Positions 8,557-18,072 are shown, counted from the first letter of the stretch. The stretch: 48,519 nt of DNA from Chitinophagales bacterium (GCA_017303395.1 JAFLBN010000018.1:1-48519), one strand, 5' to 3'. Made by a program: numbers and translations. Notes: a model not told the origin generated them from the letters alone.

Positions 8557-9642
8557 CTACATCCTTTTCAGGACTGATATGATGCGTTCTGCAGCTTTCC
8601 CATCCCACAGATACGGTATGTTCCCTTTGGGTTTGCTTTTCAGCATATCTATAATAGCATTCTCTATATCAAACAGTTCTGTCCCTGCCATGTTATTTGT
8701 CCCCGATTCAATAGTTTCCGGGCATTCGCAGTAGGGATATAACGTAAGGGTAGGTGTGGTTAGTACAGCACATTGTTCCTGTATTGTAGTACTATCGGTC
8801 ATTACCATACGTGCATGTTGCAGCAGATATCCCAATTGCCTGAAGCCCAGACGCTTGACTATGTGCAAATTATGTGCCTGAATAGATAGTTTTTGTAGAA
8901 CTTTCTCTGTTTCGGCATTTACCACCATTATGATTGGTATGTTTTTTAGCTGCTTCAGGCTTGTCAGCAACAGGTTTTTCAGATTGGCAGGGTAGCCAGT
9001 ATTATATGGCTTGTTCAGTATCAACACAGCGTACCCTTGGTTTTGCAGATTTAGTGTCTGCCAAAGTTCAGGTGCCGTGTATTGTTTCCTTACCTTGTAC
9101 ACACTGTCTATAAATGTATTGCCCGTAAAGAAGATGTTTTCGTTGGGCACACCTACATACCGCAAGTTATTATTAGCTATCTGCGATGATGTGAAGTAGA
9201 AATCGGCAATAGCATCTGCCAGTATTCTGTTCGTTTCAGCAGTAAATTCGCGGCTATCGGTACGCACCCCTGCATTAACAATAGCAAGCTTTATATCAGG
9301 CAGTTTCCTCGCTGCAATTGCACAACCTGTAGTTGTAGCAGTTTTGCCTGTCAGCAATACTAAGTCGGGTTTGTTGTTGCCAAGTACTTTGGTGTATCTG
9401 TTGATGGCTGTTGCCATTTGCAGGCTTTCATTACTCTCTGGTATTTCCAGATAAAGATTGGGTCGGCTGATGTGCAATTGCTCAAAAAGGTCTCTGTCAA
9501 GGTTGATGTCGATATCGTTACCGGTGTATATAAAACGGTATCCGATTCGGGTTCCTTTTTTCTGTTCACTTTGAATAGCTTCCAGTACAGACGCTAATCT
9601 CAGTATGTCGGGCCTGTTCCCTGCTATTATATCAACCAGCAT
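8557..9642 (-). CDS. UDP-GlcNAc 2-epimerase-like protein with altered catalytic positions
   Basis: This 361-aa GT-B-fold protein follows the layout of the WecB family. Matching blocks are AGNRPDILRLASVL at the start, VNAGVRTDSREFTAETNR, VPNENIFFTGNTFIDSV, and TDSTTIQEQCAVLTTPTLTL near the C terminus. Several residues considered catalytic in E. coli WecB seem changed. HGDT becomes TGKT (Asp95 to Lys). VEAGLRT becomes VNAGVRT (Glu117 to Asn). The GHRRE loop with His213 reads NKPYN. Glu131 (ETNR) is kept. The alignment was made from memory. The protein may therefore be inactive, regulatory, or act on another nucleotide sugar. It lies 106 bp upstream of the sugar-phosphate transferase gene on the same strand. 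Confidence 0.72.
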   Translation of the reverse strand: MLVDIIAGNRPDILRLASVLEAIQSEQKKGTRIGYRFIYTGNDIDINLDRDLFEQLHISRPNLYLEIPESNESLQMATAINRYTKVLGNNKPDLVLLTGKTATTTGCAIAARKLPDIKLAIVNAGVRTDSREFTAETNRILADAIADFYFTSSQIANNNLRYVGVPNENIFFTGNTFIDSVYKVRKQYTAPELWQTLNLQNQGYAVLILNKPYNTGYPANLKNLLLTSLKQLKNIPIIMVVNAETEKVLQKLSIQAHNLHIVKRLGFRQLGYLLQHARMVMTDSTTIQEQCAVLTTPTLTLYPYCECPETIESGTNNMAGTELFDIENAIIDMLKSKPKGNIPYLWDGKAAERIISVLKRM

Positions 9643-9719
9643 GGCGTATTCGTTATCCTCTCAATTGTAATAAACACAATGATTGCTTAGTGTAAATATA
9701 TGAAAGCAAATCGGGGATA

Positions 9720-10640
9720 TTAAGCGTTGTTTTCCACAAGCTTACTTGTGTATTGGTACAGGTTGAAATCAGGGCTTTGTATCGCTTCTTTCAATCCCGG
9801 CAATAGTTTCGCCTTGCTATAGCCTTTCATTTTCTGATGCTGAATAAGCTGCCAGCACTTCTCTGTTAATAACTGTAGTTTCTTTTCGGGCAGGCTGTTA
9901 TGTGTTTTCAGGTAGTTTTCTATAGCATCGGCCAACTCGGCAACCCCGTCTTTTTGTGTAGCAATTGTTTTTATAACGGGTGTTTCTTCTTCACCGTCAG
10001 CTCTTTCGTGTGCCAACATGCGCAGGTTGCGGTATAGGGTATCTGCATTGTCTCTATCCGCCTTGTTTACCACAAATATGTTGGCAATCTCCATGATGCC
10101 AGCCTTCAGTGTCTGTACTTCATCCCCGGCTTCGGGTACAAGTGCTACAATGGTGCAATCTGCCAGCCCTGCAATCTCTACTTCGCTTTGTCCTACACCT
10201 ACGGTTTCTACCAGTATATAGTCAAACGGTCCTTGTTTTACTACGTCGGTTATCTCTATGATTTTAGCATGCAAGCCACCTAATGCCCCGCGCGTAGCTA
10301 ATGAACGAATGTACACAGAAGGATGGTTATAAAAGTCTGCCATACGTATACGGTCGCCCAACAAGGCGCCATAGTTGAATGGCGATGACGGATCTACTGC
10401 TATAACGGCTATTTTCTTTCCGGTGTTTATCCAGTGGTGTAGCAGTGCGTTTACCAATGTGCTTTTACCGGCACCGGGAGGGCCTGTAATGCCTACAACT
10501 CTTGCAGTATCTGTATTCTTCAACTGTAACAAGAGAGATTCATAACCCGGCAAATCATTTTCTGCCATCGTAATGCCCCTTGCAAGTGCTCTGAAACTGC
10601 CTGCTTGTATCTCTGCCAGAAGTTGTGTTATCTTGTCCTG
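9720..10640 (-). CDS. meaB: Methylmalonyl-CoA mutase-associated GTPase MeaB (ArgK family)
   Basis: This G3E-class P-loop GTPase protects and reloads adenosylcobalamin-dependent methylmalonyl-CoA mutase. Motifs in order are Walker A GPPGAGKST, VDPSSPFNYGALLGDR, the segment ATRGALGGLHAK, ETVGVGQSEVE and NKAD for guanine recognition. Start choice is uncertain. An ATG at 10715 would overlap the divergent gene and add non-conserved residues. A GTG at 10640 gives an N terminus (QDKITQLLAEIQAG) that resembles the family, so it is preferred. The mutase itself is not in the window. The neighbouring epimerase-like gene is 77 bp downstream on the same strand. Confidence 0.9.
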   Translation of the reverse strand, partial: QDKITQLLAEIQAGSFRALARGITMAENDLPGYESLLLQLKNTDTARVVGITGPPGAGKSTLVNALLHHWINTGKKIAVIAVDPSSPFNYGALLGDRIRMADFYNHPSVYIRSLATRGALGGLHAKIIEITDVVKQGPFDYILVETVGVGQSEVEIAGLADCTIVALVPEAGDEVQTLKAGIMEIANIFVVNKADRDNADTLYRNLRMLAHERADGEEETPVIKTIATQKDGVAELADAIENYLKTHNSLPEKKLQLLTEKCWQLIQHQKMKGYSKAKLLPGLKEAIQSPDFNLYQYTSKLVENNA

Positions 10641-10688
10641 CACTAAAAATGATTTACAATCGTTATAGAGTAAGTATATTACCCTTTG

Positions 10689-11936
10689 ATGGACAAAAAT
10701 AATCCTCTTAAGCAAAATCTTTTATCAAAAACCAATATTGCAGTTGTGCTGGCACTTGGCATGCTCGCAGGGTTCTTGCTGGAAAGGGCATGGTTGTCCT
10801 TTTTTGTATTTGCTTTCGGGGTAAATAGCTTGTGGAATATACACCCCAAGCGATGGTTCAAGGAGAAATTTTGGATGGTGGGTTTTGCATGGGTTACTAT
10901 GTATGCCATTTCCTACCTCTGGTCAGACGATAAATTTGCCTGGGAGCATCACTACACTGTAAAAGCTCCTGTGCTGTTATTGCCACTTGCTTTTGCATTG
11001 TTGCCTGCATTTACGGTTAAGCAATTAAGAGTGTTTACGCTTTGGGCGTCTGCTATTATGCTAGCCGGGGTGGCTTATAGCCTGCAATTTTTTATAAAAG
11101 ACCCTGCATACTATACTGAGCAATATGTGTACTCTCATGTATTGCCTACACCTGCGGAGTGCGACCATATACGTTTCAGCCTGTCTGTAGTATTATTCAT
11201 TATTTGGTCAGTATATGCATGGCCTATGCTCAATGCTAAATGGCAGCGGTGGTTCATGGGTTTTATAATTATAGTATTCAGCATATATCTGCACATTCTG
11301 GCAGCACGCACAGGGCTTGCGTTGTGGTACCTGTTTGTTTTGTGTTGGATAATAAGGTATGTCATCCGCAAAAAAGCTATTGTTGGCTTCGGTATGTTAG
11401 TAGGTTTGTTGCTTGCAACTTTGTTGGCAGTAAATTATATCCCGACGTTAGAAAAACGTGTTTGGTATATTAAAGAAACAATACAGCGCTATAACAGGGG
11501 AGAGGTAAAGTCGGATTATAGCGATATGGGAAGGCTGATATCTTACCGTATTGCCGGTGCAAAAATAGCCCAACACCCGATACTTGGGGTGGGTAGTGGT
11601 GATATGTATACTGAAATGATAGATGGTTATAAAACCATGTATCCCGATGTGCCGGAAGAATACAGGCTATTGCCTCACAACCAGTTTTTTATAGTAATGC
11701 TGGCAGCCGGTCTAGTAGCACTAGCTTTATTTGTGCTTTGGGTGCTGATGCCATTGGCTTGGTTGAAGGATACCGGCCGTACTTTCTATATGTTTATGGT
11801 ATGGCTATCTCTTGCACTCACACTATTAATTGAGCCTGTGTTTGAGGTGCAATTCGGTGTATTTGTATATTTGTTCTTCCTGCTGTGGCAAAAACATGCC
11901 CTACGTACGCAGGAAAACAGATTGACGCATGACTAA
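10689..11936 (+). CDS. O-antigen ligase / polymerase family membrane protein
   Basis: This polytopic inner-membrane protein of about 415 residues has 10-12 hydrophobic spans and belongs to the O-antigen ligase (WaaL/Wzy) superfamily. The most telling part is the large periplasmic loop before the last spans. It contains SDYSDMGRLISYRIAGAKI, then HPILGVGSGD and LPHNQFFIVMLAAG, the HP-LGxG and PHNxxL signatures of the family. Ligase and polymerase cannot be separated from sequence alone. The ATG at 10689 is used. It is divergent from meaB and overlaps the next gene by 8 bp, so translational coupling is likely. Confidence 0.8.
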   Translation: MDKNNPLKQNLLSKTNIAVVLALGMLAGFLLERAWLSFFVFAFGVNSLWNIHPKRWFKEKFWMVGFAWVTMYAISYLWSDDKFAWEHHYTVKAPVLLLPLAFALLPAFTVKQLRVFTLWASAIMLAGVAYSLQFFIKDPAYYTEQYVYSHVLPTPAECDHIRFSLSVVLFIIWSVYAWPMLNAKWQRWFMGFIIIVFSIYLHILAARTGLALWYLFVLCWIIRYVIRKKAIVGFGMLVGLLLATLLAVNYIPTLEKRVWYIKETIQRYNRGEVKSDYSDMGRLISYRIAGAKIAQHPILGVGSGDMYTEMIDGYKTMYPDVPEEYRLLPHNQFFIVMLAAGLVALALFVLWVLMPLAWLKDTGRTFYMFMVWLSLALTLLIEPVFEVQFGVFVYLFFLLWQKHALRTQENRLTHD

Positions 11937-12573
11937 TTTTATAGCCGTATTTCCTTTAGAGATAGTTGTTTTTCCTGAAGAAAAACTTAATCTGCACATC
12001 TTTGAGCCTCGCTACAAGCAAATGATACAAGAATGTGTAGCTAATAAAAAGCCATTTGGTTTACCACCTGTTTTTAACAAAAGGCCAGCCGAATATGGTA
12101 CCTTGATGGAGATAACCGAGGTGGTAAAAGTGTATGACAATGGCGAAATGGACATTCGTACCAGAGGGGTGAGTGTATTCAAAACGCTGGAATTTATGAA
12201 GGAAATTCCCGAAAAGCTATTTAGTGGCGCCATTGTTACCTATCCGGATAATGTTATGGAAAAGGGGGATACCCAGATATCTACATTAATACTCAACGAG
12301 GTAAAACGCTTATATGCTTTGTTAAATTTGGAAAGTAAGTTTCCCGCAGAAAAGACCTCAATGATTTCCTATGAAATAGGACATTTGGTCGGATTCTCAA
12401 AAGAACAGGAATACGAAATGCTACAACTATTTACCGAAGTACAAAGGTTGGAGTACATCCGTAGGCATCTGAAAGATATTATTCCTACAATACAGGAATT
12501 GGAAGCAATGAAAGCCAGAATTCAACGCAATGGTCATTTCCGAGACCTGACGACTGGCGACCTCAATTTGTAA
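11929..12573 (+). CDS. Lon N-terminal (LON substrate-binding) domain protein
   Basis: This 214-aa cytoplasmic protein consists of the substrate-recognition domain found at the N terminus of Lon protease. It has no AAA+ or protease part. The family start is visible as AVFPLEIVVFPEEKLNLHIFE and then RYKQMIQECV. Helical segments follow (SKEQEYEMLQLFTEVQRLEYI). Stand-alone LON-domain proteins are common in Bacteroidota and other bacteria; their role is not well defined. It overlaps the O-antigen-ligase-like gene by 8 bp. Confidence 0.87.
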   Translation: MTNFIAVFPLEIVVFPEEKLNLHIFEPRYKQMIQECVANKKPFGLPPVFNKRPAEYGTLMEITEVVKVYDNGEMDIRTRGVSVFKTLEFMKEIPEKLFSGAIVTYPDNVMEKGDTQISTLILNEVKRLYALLNLESKFPAEKTSMISYEIGHLVGFSKEQEYEMLQLFTEVQRLEYIRRHLKDIIPTIQELEAMKARIQRNGHFRDLTTGDLNL

Positions 12574-12663
12574 AAAGATAATATATTTTTATTTCCTGAA
12601 GAGGGTGGATTTATTGATTGTTTTTACTATTTTGGTTATCCTTTTAATAAAAACAACAAGCTT

Positions 12664-13410
12664 ATGTCTGCAAATCTCTGTATCGATTGGGGTAACACAA
12701 GGATCAAAGTCGCTATTTTCAATAACGAAGATCAACTTATCGATATGAAGGTCTTTAGCGAAGATGGTATTCGCGAAGGTCTGATGGAAGTGTTTGCTGA
12801 ATATAAACCGGCAAAAGGTATACTATGTTCCGTTACAGAAAACTCTGTAGCAATTGAACCATTCCTGAAGGAAAATATGCGTGCTGTTGTTATAATGAAT
12901 AACAATACGCCAGTGCCAATTATGAATGCTTACAGCTCTCCGGGTACATTAGGTGCAGATAGGGTAGCGATGGCGGTAGCGGCATATTTTGCCAATCCTG
13001 ATAAGAATAACCTTGTTATTTGTTTGGGTACTTGTATTACTTACAATTTTGTACAAAAGAATAAAGCGTTCCGCGGTGGTGCAATATCTCCGGGTTTGCG
13101 CATGCGCCTGCAGGCTATGCACCACTTTACAAGCAAACTGCCTGATGTAAAACCTGAAGGTGATTTGTTGTTACTAGGCTATGATACGGATACGTGTATG
13201 CGTAGTGGTGCAGTGTTTGGAATGGCAGCTGAAATTGACGGTATTGTAAGCGAATATGCAGCTCAATATCCTGATTTTAACGCTGTATTAACTGGAGGTG
13301 ACGTGCCTTTCTTTGATGGCAAGCTGAAAAGTAAGATATTTGCTGACCCTAATCTGTTAATGAAGGGTCTAAATATAATACTGAAGCATAATGCGCCACA
13401 TATTCGCTAA
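12664..13410 (+). CDS. coaX: Type III pantothenate kinase
   Basis: It phosphorylates pantothenate, the first step of coenzyme A synthesis. It is an ASKHA-fold enzyme. Motifs are CIDWGNTRIKVAIF (phosphate loop, Asp8-Gly10-Asn11-Thr12), SPGTLGADRVAMAVA, CLGTCITYNFV, GGAISPGLRMRLQAM and TGGDVPFF near the C terminus. The 248-residue length is normal. The 3' end overlaps the start of the outer-membrane protein gene by 20 bp, and that gene is in turn 5 bp from lptC. The three are therefore probably one operon. Confidence 0.95.
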   Translation: MSANLCIDWGNTRIKVAIFNNEDQLIDMKVFSEDGIREGLMEVFAEYKPAKGILCSVTENSVAIEPFLKENMRAVVIMNNNTPVPIMNAYSSPGTLGADRVAMAVAAYFANPDKNNLVICLGTCITYNFVQKNKAFRGGAISPGLRMRLQAMHHFTSKLPDVKPEGDLLLLGYDTDTCMRSGAVFGMAAEIDGIVSEYAAQYPDFNAVLTGGDVPFFDGKLKSKIFADPNLLMKGLNIILKHNAPHIR

Positions 13411-14656
13411 GCGTTCCTCGATAGTACTATTATTATTATCTTCTTTATCGGCTACCGCACAAAACTCTAATAAGGAGAATTCTCCTTATTCACGTTTTGG
13501 TATTGGGGAGATGCGTAACAGCAATAATGTAATGCTGAGAGGTATGGGCTCTGCATCTGTTGCATATGCTGGCCAGTTCAATGTCAATACAGCCAATCCG
13601 GCTTCTTACAGTTCATTGAAGCTGACTACCTACGAAGCTGCTGGTGAGGCAAATACCCGTACTATTCAAACTAATACAGATAAGTATAGAACGGGTATGG
13701 CTACTTTGTCATACATGCACATTGGTATCCCAATGGGTAAATACATGGGTATGGCATTAGGGCTTCGTCCGATATCAAGAGTGTATTACAGGCTGAATGA
13801 TACAACTAATATAGATAGTTTTGGCTCTGCCATTAAAGGCTATCAGGGGGATGGTTCGCTGAACCAGGGTTTTGTTGGCTTTGGTGGTAAATACAAAGGC
13901 ATCAGTTTGGGCTTCAACTTCGGGTATGTTTTTGGCAATATCGAAAATATCAGCTCGCTCGATCCATTAAACTCTTCAACCAATAAAGTGCTTGGCTCAG
14001 GCTTCCTTACACACACACGGGTAGGTGGAGTGTACTGGGATGCAGGTGCATCTTACGAATACAATATAAAAGAGAAATTAGGTCTGCGTGTAGGGGCAAC
14101 ATTCGCTGGTTCTCAGCAATTGATTGCAACAAAAGATCAATATTGGATGGCATATAGATATGAAACTGATACAGTATTCAAATCTGAAGGCCAACGAGAT
14201 AAGATAGTATTACCTACTAAATTGGGCTTTGGTGTGCAGATGTTTAATACTGGTAAATGGGCTGTAGGTGCAGATTTTACAACCACTAACTGGAGCCAGT
14301 ACCGGAATTTCGGACTGACGGATTCATTGGCCAACGGTGCATACAAAATATCTGTAGGTGGTGAATACACGCCTGATATTAATGAAACGCGTAAATACCT
14401 GCAACGTGTTACCTACCGGTTAGGAGCATATTATGGCACAGACCCAGTAATGCTTCGTGGTGTTCAGCTCAATTATTATGCTGTTACTGCAGGTATGACA
14501 TTGCCATTCAAAAAGAATACTGCAAGGCTGCAAACGTCTATAGAAATAGGTAGCCGTGGTACTACATCAAATGGTCTGCTTCGCGAAAACTTTGTGAAGT
14601 TTGGCTTGGGAATCTCTTTGAATGATAAATGGTTTATCAAACGCAAGTACGAATAA
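13391..14656 (+). CDS. Outer-membrane beta-barrel protein (SPYSRFGIG family)
   Basis: This 421-aa exported protein has signal RSSIVLLLLSSLSATAQ, then the motif SPYSRFGIGEMRNSNNVMLR and the segment NVNTANPASYSSL. These are hallmarks of a Bacteroidota outer-membrane protein family that I recognise only by pattern. The rest alternates short amphipathic strands and Gly/Asn turns ending LNDKWFIKRKYE, as expected for a beta-barrel. The fold recalls FadL/PorV-type porins, but I cannot assign a substrate. Its start lies inside the last codons of coaX, and lptC follows 5 bp downstream. The position next to an LPS-export gene makes a part in outer-membrane biogenesis conceivable (inference). Confidence 0.75.
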   Translation: MRHIFAKRSSIVLLLLSSLSATAQNSNKENSPYSRFGIGEMRNSNNVMLRGMGSASVAYAGQFNVNTANPASYSSLKLTTYEAAGEANTRTIQTNTDKYRTGMATLSYMHIGIPMGKYMGMALGLRPISRVYYRLNDTTNIDSFGSAIKGYQGDGSLNQGFVGFGGKYKGISLGFNFGYVFGNIENISSLDPLNSSTNKVLGSGFLTHTRVGGVYWDAGASYEYNIKEKLGLRVGATFAGSQQLIATKDQYWMAYRYETDTVFKSEGQRDKIVLPTKLGFGVQMFNTGKWAVGADFTTTNWSQYRNFGLTDSLANGAYKISVGGEYTPDINETRKYLQRVTYRLGAYYGTDPVMLRGVQLNYYAVTAGMTLPFKKNTARLQTSIEIGSRGTTSNGLLRENFVKFGLGISLNDKWFIKRKYE

Positions 14657-14661
14657 GTCTG

Positions 14662-15243
14662 ATGCTGATAGCTAAACATATATCAAAACTCACCCGGACT
14701 TTATTGCCGGGTATTTTGTTGTTTGCAATGGTTATTGGGTGCAAAAATGATCCTAAAGAAATAAACGCACTTGTTACCAAAGGTGCTCAACAGGAAGACA
14801 AAGCGGAAGATGTTACCATTTTATATAGCGACAATGGTCATGTAAAGATGAAGTTATATGCCAAAGAGTTTGTGAAAAACGATGTAGCAAAGCCTCCATA
14901 CACAGAAATGCGTAGAGGTTTAAAGGTGGAGTTTTTTGACGACAGCCTGAATGTAGAGAGCACACTAAATGCACGGTATGCCCGCTATTATGAAAAACAA
15001 AACAACATCCTGATACGCGATAGTATAGTGATTGTCAATAAGAAAGGAGAGAAGTTGAATACGGAAGAGCTGGTGTGGAACCAGAGTGCTAAAAAACTTT
15101 TTACAGAGAAGTTTGTAAAGATTACCACCCCTACACAGGTTATGTATGGCGATGGTTTGGAGGCCAACGAGGACTTTACCTGGTATCGTATCCTGAATCC
15201 GAAGGGTATAGTTGCTGTAGATAAGAAGGAAATCCCTGAATAG
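14662..15243 (+). CDS. lptC: LPS export ABC transporter periplasmic protein LptC
   Basis: This membrane-anchored periplasmic protein passes lipopolysaccharide from LptBFG to LptA. The start at 14662 places a lipoprotein signal (LLPGILLFAMVIGC) at the N terminus, so it is likely lipidated, as is usual for Bacteroidota LptC. The OstA/LptC-like beta domain shows DVTILYSDNGHVKMKLYA, then LNARYARYYEKQNNILIRDS and LNTEELVWNQSAKKLFTEKF. It is the last gene of the coaX / outer-membrane protein / lptC unit. A weak stem (CCTGC/GCAGG at about 15272-15289) with TTTT follows it. Confidence 0.88.
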   Translation: MLIAKHISKLTRTLLPGILLFAMVIGCKNDPKEINALVTKGAQQEDKAEDVTILYSDNGHVKMKLYAKEFVKNDVAKPPYTEMRRGLKVEFFDDSLNVESTLNARYARYYEKQNNILIRDSIVIVNKKGEKLNTEELVWNQSAKKLFTEKFVKITTPTQVMYGDGLEANEDFTWYRILNPKGIVAVDKKEIPE

Positions 15244-15343
15244 GCGGCTATAAATCCCCCTCATAATTACCCCTGCTTTCTAACGCAGGTTTTACTATTT
15301 TTGCGGCTCTCATATTTTATTAAATTCTGATAACACACAACAG

Positions 15344-17497
15344 ATGAAGAAACTACTGTTATCTCTTCTCGCTGCATTCTCGCTCATTCAGGTGCGTGCA
15401 GACGAGGGTATGTGGATACCTATGCTAATTGGCAAGAACTACTATGAAATGGTTCGCAAAGGGTTGAAACTTTCTAAAGAAGACCTTTACAGCATCAACC
15501 ATGCTAGCCTCAAAGACGCAATCGTACAATTTGGTGGCGGTTGCACAGGCGAGATGATATCATCGAGCGGTTTGCTGATTACAAACCATCACTGCGGCTA
15601 TGGCAATATTGCAGCACTGAGCACGGTTGAGAAAAACTACCTTGATAATGGTTTCTGGGCATATAGCAAAGATCAGGAATTGCCTGCTAAAGATTTGTCA
15701 GTTATCTTCCTGGAAAGAGTAGAAGACGTTACTGCACAGATAGAAAAAGCTACCCGCAAACTGAAAGGCGACAAGCTGACGAAGAAGATGGACGAAATCC
15801 GCAAGGCTATAGAAAGGAAAGCGGAAGAAGATGGTAAATACGTAGCTAACGTTAGGGAATACTTCAACGGCAACCAATACCTGTTGCTGGTGTACAAGAA
15901 ATATACAGACGTTCGTCTGGTAGGTACACCTCCTAAGTCATTGGGTAAATTTGGTGGCGATACGGACAACTGGATGTGGCCTCGCCATACAGCAGACTTC
16001 TCTATGTTCCGCGTATATGCAAACAAGAGCAATGAGCCTGCTGAATACTCTAAAGACAACGTTCCTTACAAGCCTAAAAAGCACCTGCCTATCAACATTG
16101 GTGGTGTTAAAGAAGGTGACTATACAATGATATTCGGTTACCCTGGCCGCACAAACCGCTACGAGGTTTCTGAAGGTGTGAAACTGGCTATTGAAGATGT
16201 AAACCCCTCAATCGTTAAGATTCGTACTAAGCGTCTTTCTATCATGAAAGACCACATGGATAAAGACAAATCAGTTTACCTGAAACTGACTTCATCTTAT
16301 GCAAGCATTGCTAACTACTGGAAGTACTTCATAGGCCAGACAGAACAACTGAAACGCCTGAAAGTAGTAGAAGAAAAAGTTGCTAAAGAAGCTGCATTTA
16401 GCAAATGGGCTTACAAAGAAGCACCTGAATACAAAGGCCTGATGCGCGACTTCGCTAAAGTTTACAATGGCTACGCGCCATATGCAAAACATGCTACCTA
16501 CTATGGTGAATGTTTCCGCGCACCTGTAATAAGCAAACTTGGCACTTCAGTAGAACTGCTTTATAAAGAACTGAAAAAGGACGAACCTAATCAGGATACC
16601 ATCAAGAAGCATGTAGATGACATGAAGAAAGGCCGCAAAGCTATTCTGAAACTGTATGATAAATCTACAGAGCTTGACCTGACTGCAGAAATGCTGAAAA
16701 TGTTCTACAATGATATCCCTAAAGCACAACATCCTGATGTGTATCAGAATGTAATTTTCAAAAAGTTTGGTGGTGAGAGCATTGATAAAACATTCAGCGA
16801 TTATGCTGCTTATGTACTGAACAACAATTTCTATATCGACTCAAACGCATTCAATGCTTTCTGCAAAGAACCAACTATTGAGAAGATAGAGAAAGATGCT
16901 GCTTGCCAACTAGGCATGAGCTTCCTGCGCAACTACAAAGACAACTACGAGCCTACGGTTGAGAAATTCAACAAGACCAAGAAAGAACTGGCTAAGAAAT
17001 ATGTACGTGGCCTGATGGAGATGAACGAAGACAAACTGTTCTACCCGGATGCTAACTCTACTATGCGTATTACATACGGTCAGGTATTGGGTTACGAACC
17101 ACAAGATGCAGTGCATTTCGATTACTTCACTACATTGGATGGCTTTGTTGCTAAATACAAACCAAACGATGATGAGTTTGATGCACCGAAAGAACTGATA
17201 GACCTGTATAAGAAGAAGGACTATGGTATGTATGTAGATAAAGATGGTACACTGCATACATGTTTCATCACCAACAATGACATCACTGGTGGTAACTCCG
17301 GTAGCCCTATCATCAATGCAAATGGCGAATGGATAGGTATTGCTTTTGACGGTAACTGGGAAGCAATGAGTGGCGATATAGCTTTCGATAAGAACTATAA
17401 GCGTACTATCTGTACAGATGCACGCTTCATCCTGTTCCTGATTGAGAAAATGGGTAAAGCAAACAACCTGATTGAAGAAATGGATATCCGCAAATAA
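15344..17497 (+). CDS. S46 family dipeptidyl-peptidase (DPP7/DPP11 type)
   Basis: This secreted serine exopeptidase removes dipeptides from oligopeptides in the periplasm. It has a signal peptide (LLLSLLAAFSLIQVRA). The chymotrypsin-like triad is seen as His83 in LLITNHHCGYG, Asp218 in HTADFSMFRVY and Ser652 in GGNSGSPIINANG. The helical S46 insertion lies between. At 717 residues it matches the family (about 700-720). In FDGNWEAMSGDIAFD the Gly677 appears to correspond to the DPP7 Gly that is Arg in DPP11, which would favour DPP7-like preference for hydrophobic P1 residues (from memory, unverified). A -7-like TATTTTTG is at 15296-15303. The Nudix gene overlaps its stop codon. Confidence 0.93.
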   Translation: MKKLLLSLLAAFSLIQVRADEGMWIPMLIGKNYYEMVRKGLKLSKEDLYSINHASLKDAIVQFGGGCTGEMISSSGLLITNHHCGYGNIAALSTVEKNYLDNGFWAYSKDQELPAKDLSVIFLERVEDVTAQIEKATRKLKGDKLTKKMDEIRKAIERKAEEDGKYVANVREYFNGNQYLLLVYKKYTDVRLVGTPPKSLGKFGGDTDNWMWPRHTADFSMFRVYANKSNEPAEYSKDNVPYKPKKHLPINIGGVKEGDYTMIFGYPGRTNRYEVSEGVKLAIEDVNPSIVKIRTKRLSIMKDHMDKDKSVYLKLTSSYASIANYWKYFIGQTEQLKRLKVVEEKVAKEAAFSKWAYKEAPEYKGLMRDFAKVYNGYAPYAKHATYYGECFRAPVISKLGTSVELLYKELKKDEPNQDTIKKHVDDMKKGRKAILKLYDKSTELDLTAEMLKMFYNDIPKAQHPDVYQNVIFKKFGGESIDKTFSDYAAYVLNNNFYIDSNAFNAFCKEPTIEKIEKDAACQLGMSFLRNYKDNYEPTVEKFNKTKKELAKKYVRGLMEMNEDKLFYPDANSTMRITYGQVLGYEPQDAVHFDYFTTLDGFVAKYKPNDDEFDAPKELIDLYKKKDYGMYVDKDGTLHTCFITNNDITGGNSGSPIINANGEWIGIAFDGNWEAMSGDIAFDKNYKRTICTDARFILFLIEKMGKANNLIEEMDIRK

Positions 17498-18072
17498 TGA
17501 ATAAGAAAGTATCTGTTCTGGAATCGAAAATCGTGTTCGACGATTTTTACAAACTGGAAGAAGCTACTTATACATACGAAATGCTGAATGGAGAAATGAC
17601 AGAGCCTGTAACAAGGCTCTGTTTTCATAGAGGGAATAGCGTAGCCGGCATTGTGTATAATACAAGCACTTCCAAAGCTATATTGGTAAGGCAATTCAGG
17701 TATCCTGCATTAAAGGCAGATGGTGGTTGGATAACTGAAATAGTAGCCGGTATGCTAGAAGATGGTGAAGATGCTACAGAAGCTATGAAGCGGGAAGTGG
17801 AAGAGGAGATAGGTTATGAGGTTTCTGTGATTCAACACATATCATCGTTCTATGCATCACCGGGAGGTTCGTCTGAAAAAGTGTTCCTGTATTACATAGA
17901 AGTAAGAGATGATACTAAAGTGTCTGAAGGTGGCGGGCTGGCACATGAGTCTGAACACATAGAAGTGCTGGAGTATAGTATAGATGAGCTAAAGCAGGCT
18001 ATTGCCACAGATGCAATACCCGATGCTAAATCTATAATAGCCTGTAATTACCTGTTAGCTAAGCGGGGTTAA
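17497..18072 (+). CDS. Nudix hydrolase (ADP-ribose / nucleoside-diphosphate-sugar pyrophosphatase type)
   Basis: The 191-aa cytoplasmic enzyme has a complete Nudix box at residues 85-107: Gly85, then Glu91, then REVEEEIGY (99-107), fitting GX5EX7REUXEEXGU. The segment VRQFRYPAL upstream of the box and ASPGGSSEKVFLYY downstream are typical of ADP-ribose pyrophosphatase / NudK relatives. The start codon overlaps the stop of the peptidase gene (TAATG), so translation is probably coupled. Its stop codon overlaps the stop of convergent gpsA. The exact substrate cannot be read from the sequence. Confidence 0.88.
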   Translation: MNKKVSVLESKIVFDDFYKLEEATYTYEMLNGEMTEPVTRLCFHRGNSVAGIVYNTSTSKAILVRQFRYPALKADGGWITEIVAGMLEDGEDATEAMKREVEEEIGYEVSVIQHISSFYASPGGSSEKVFLYYIEVRDDTKVSEGGGLAHESEHIEVLEYSIDELKQAIATDAIPDAKSIIACNYLLAKRG

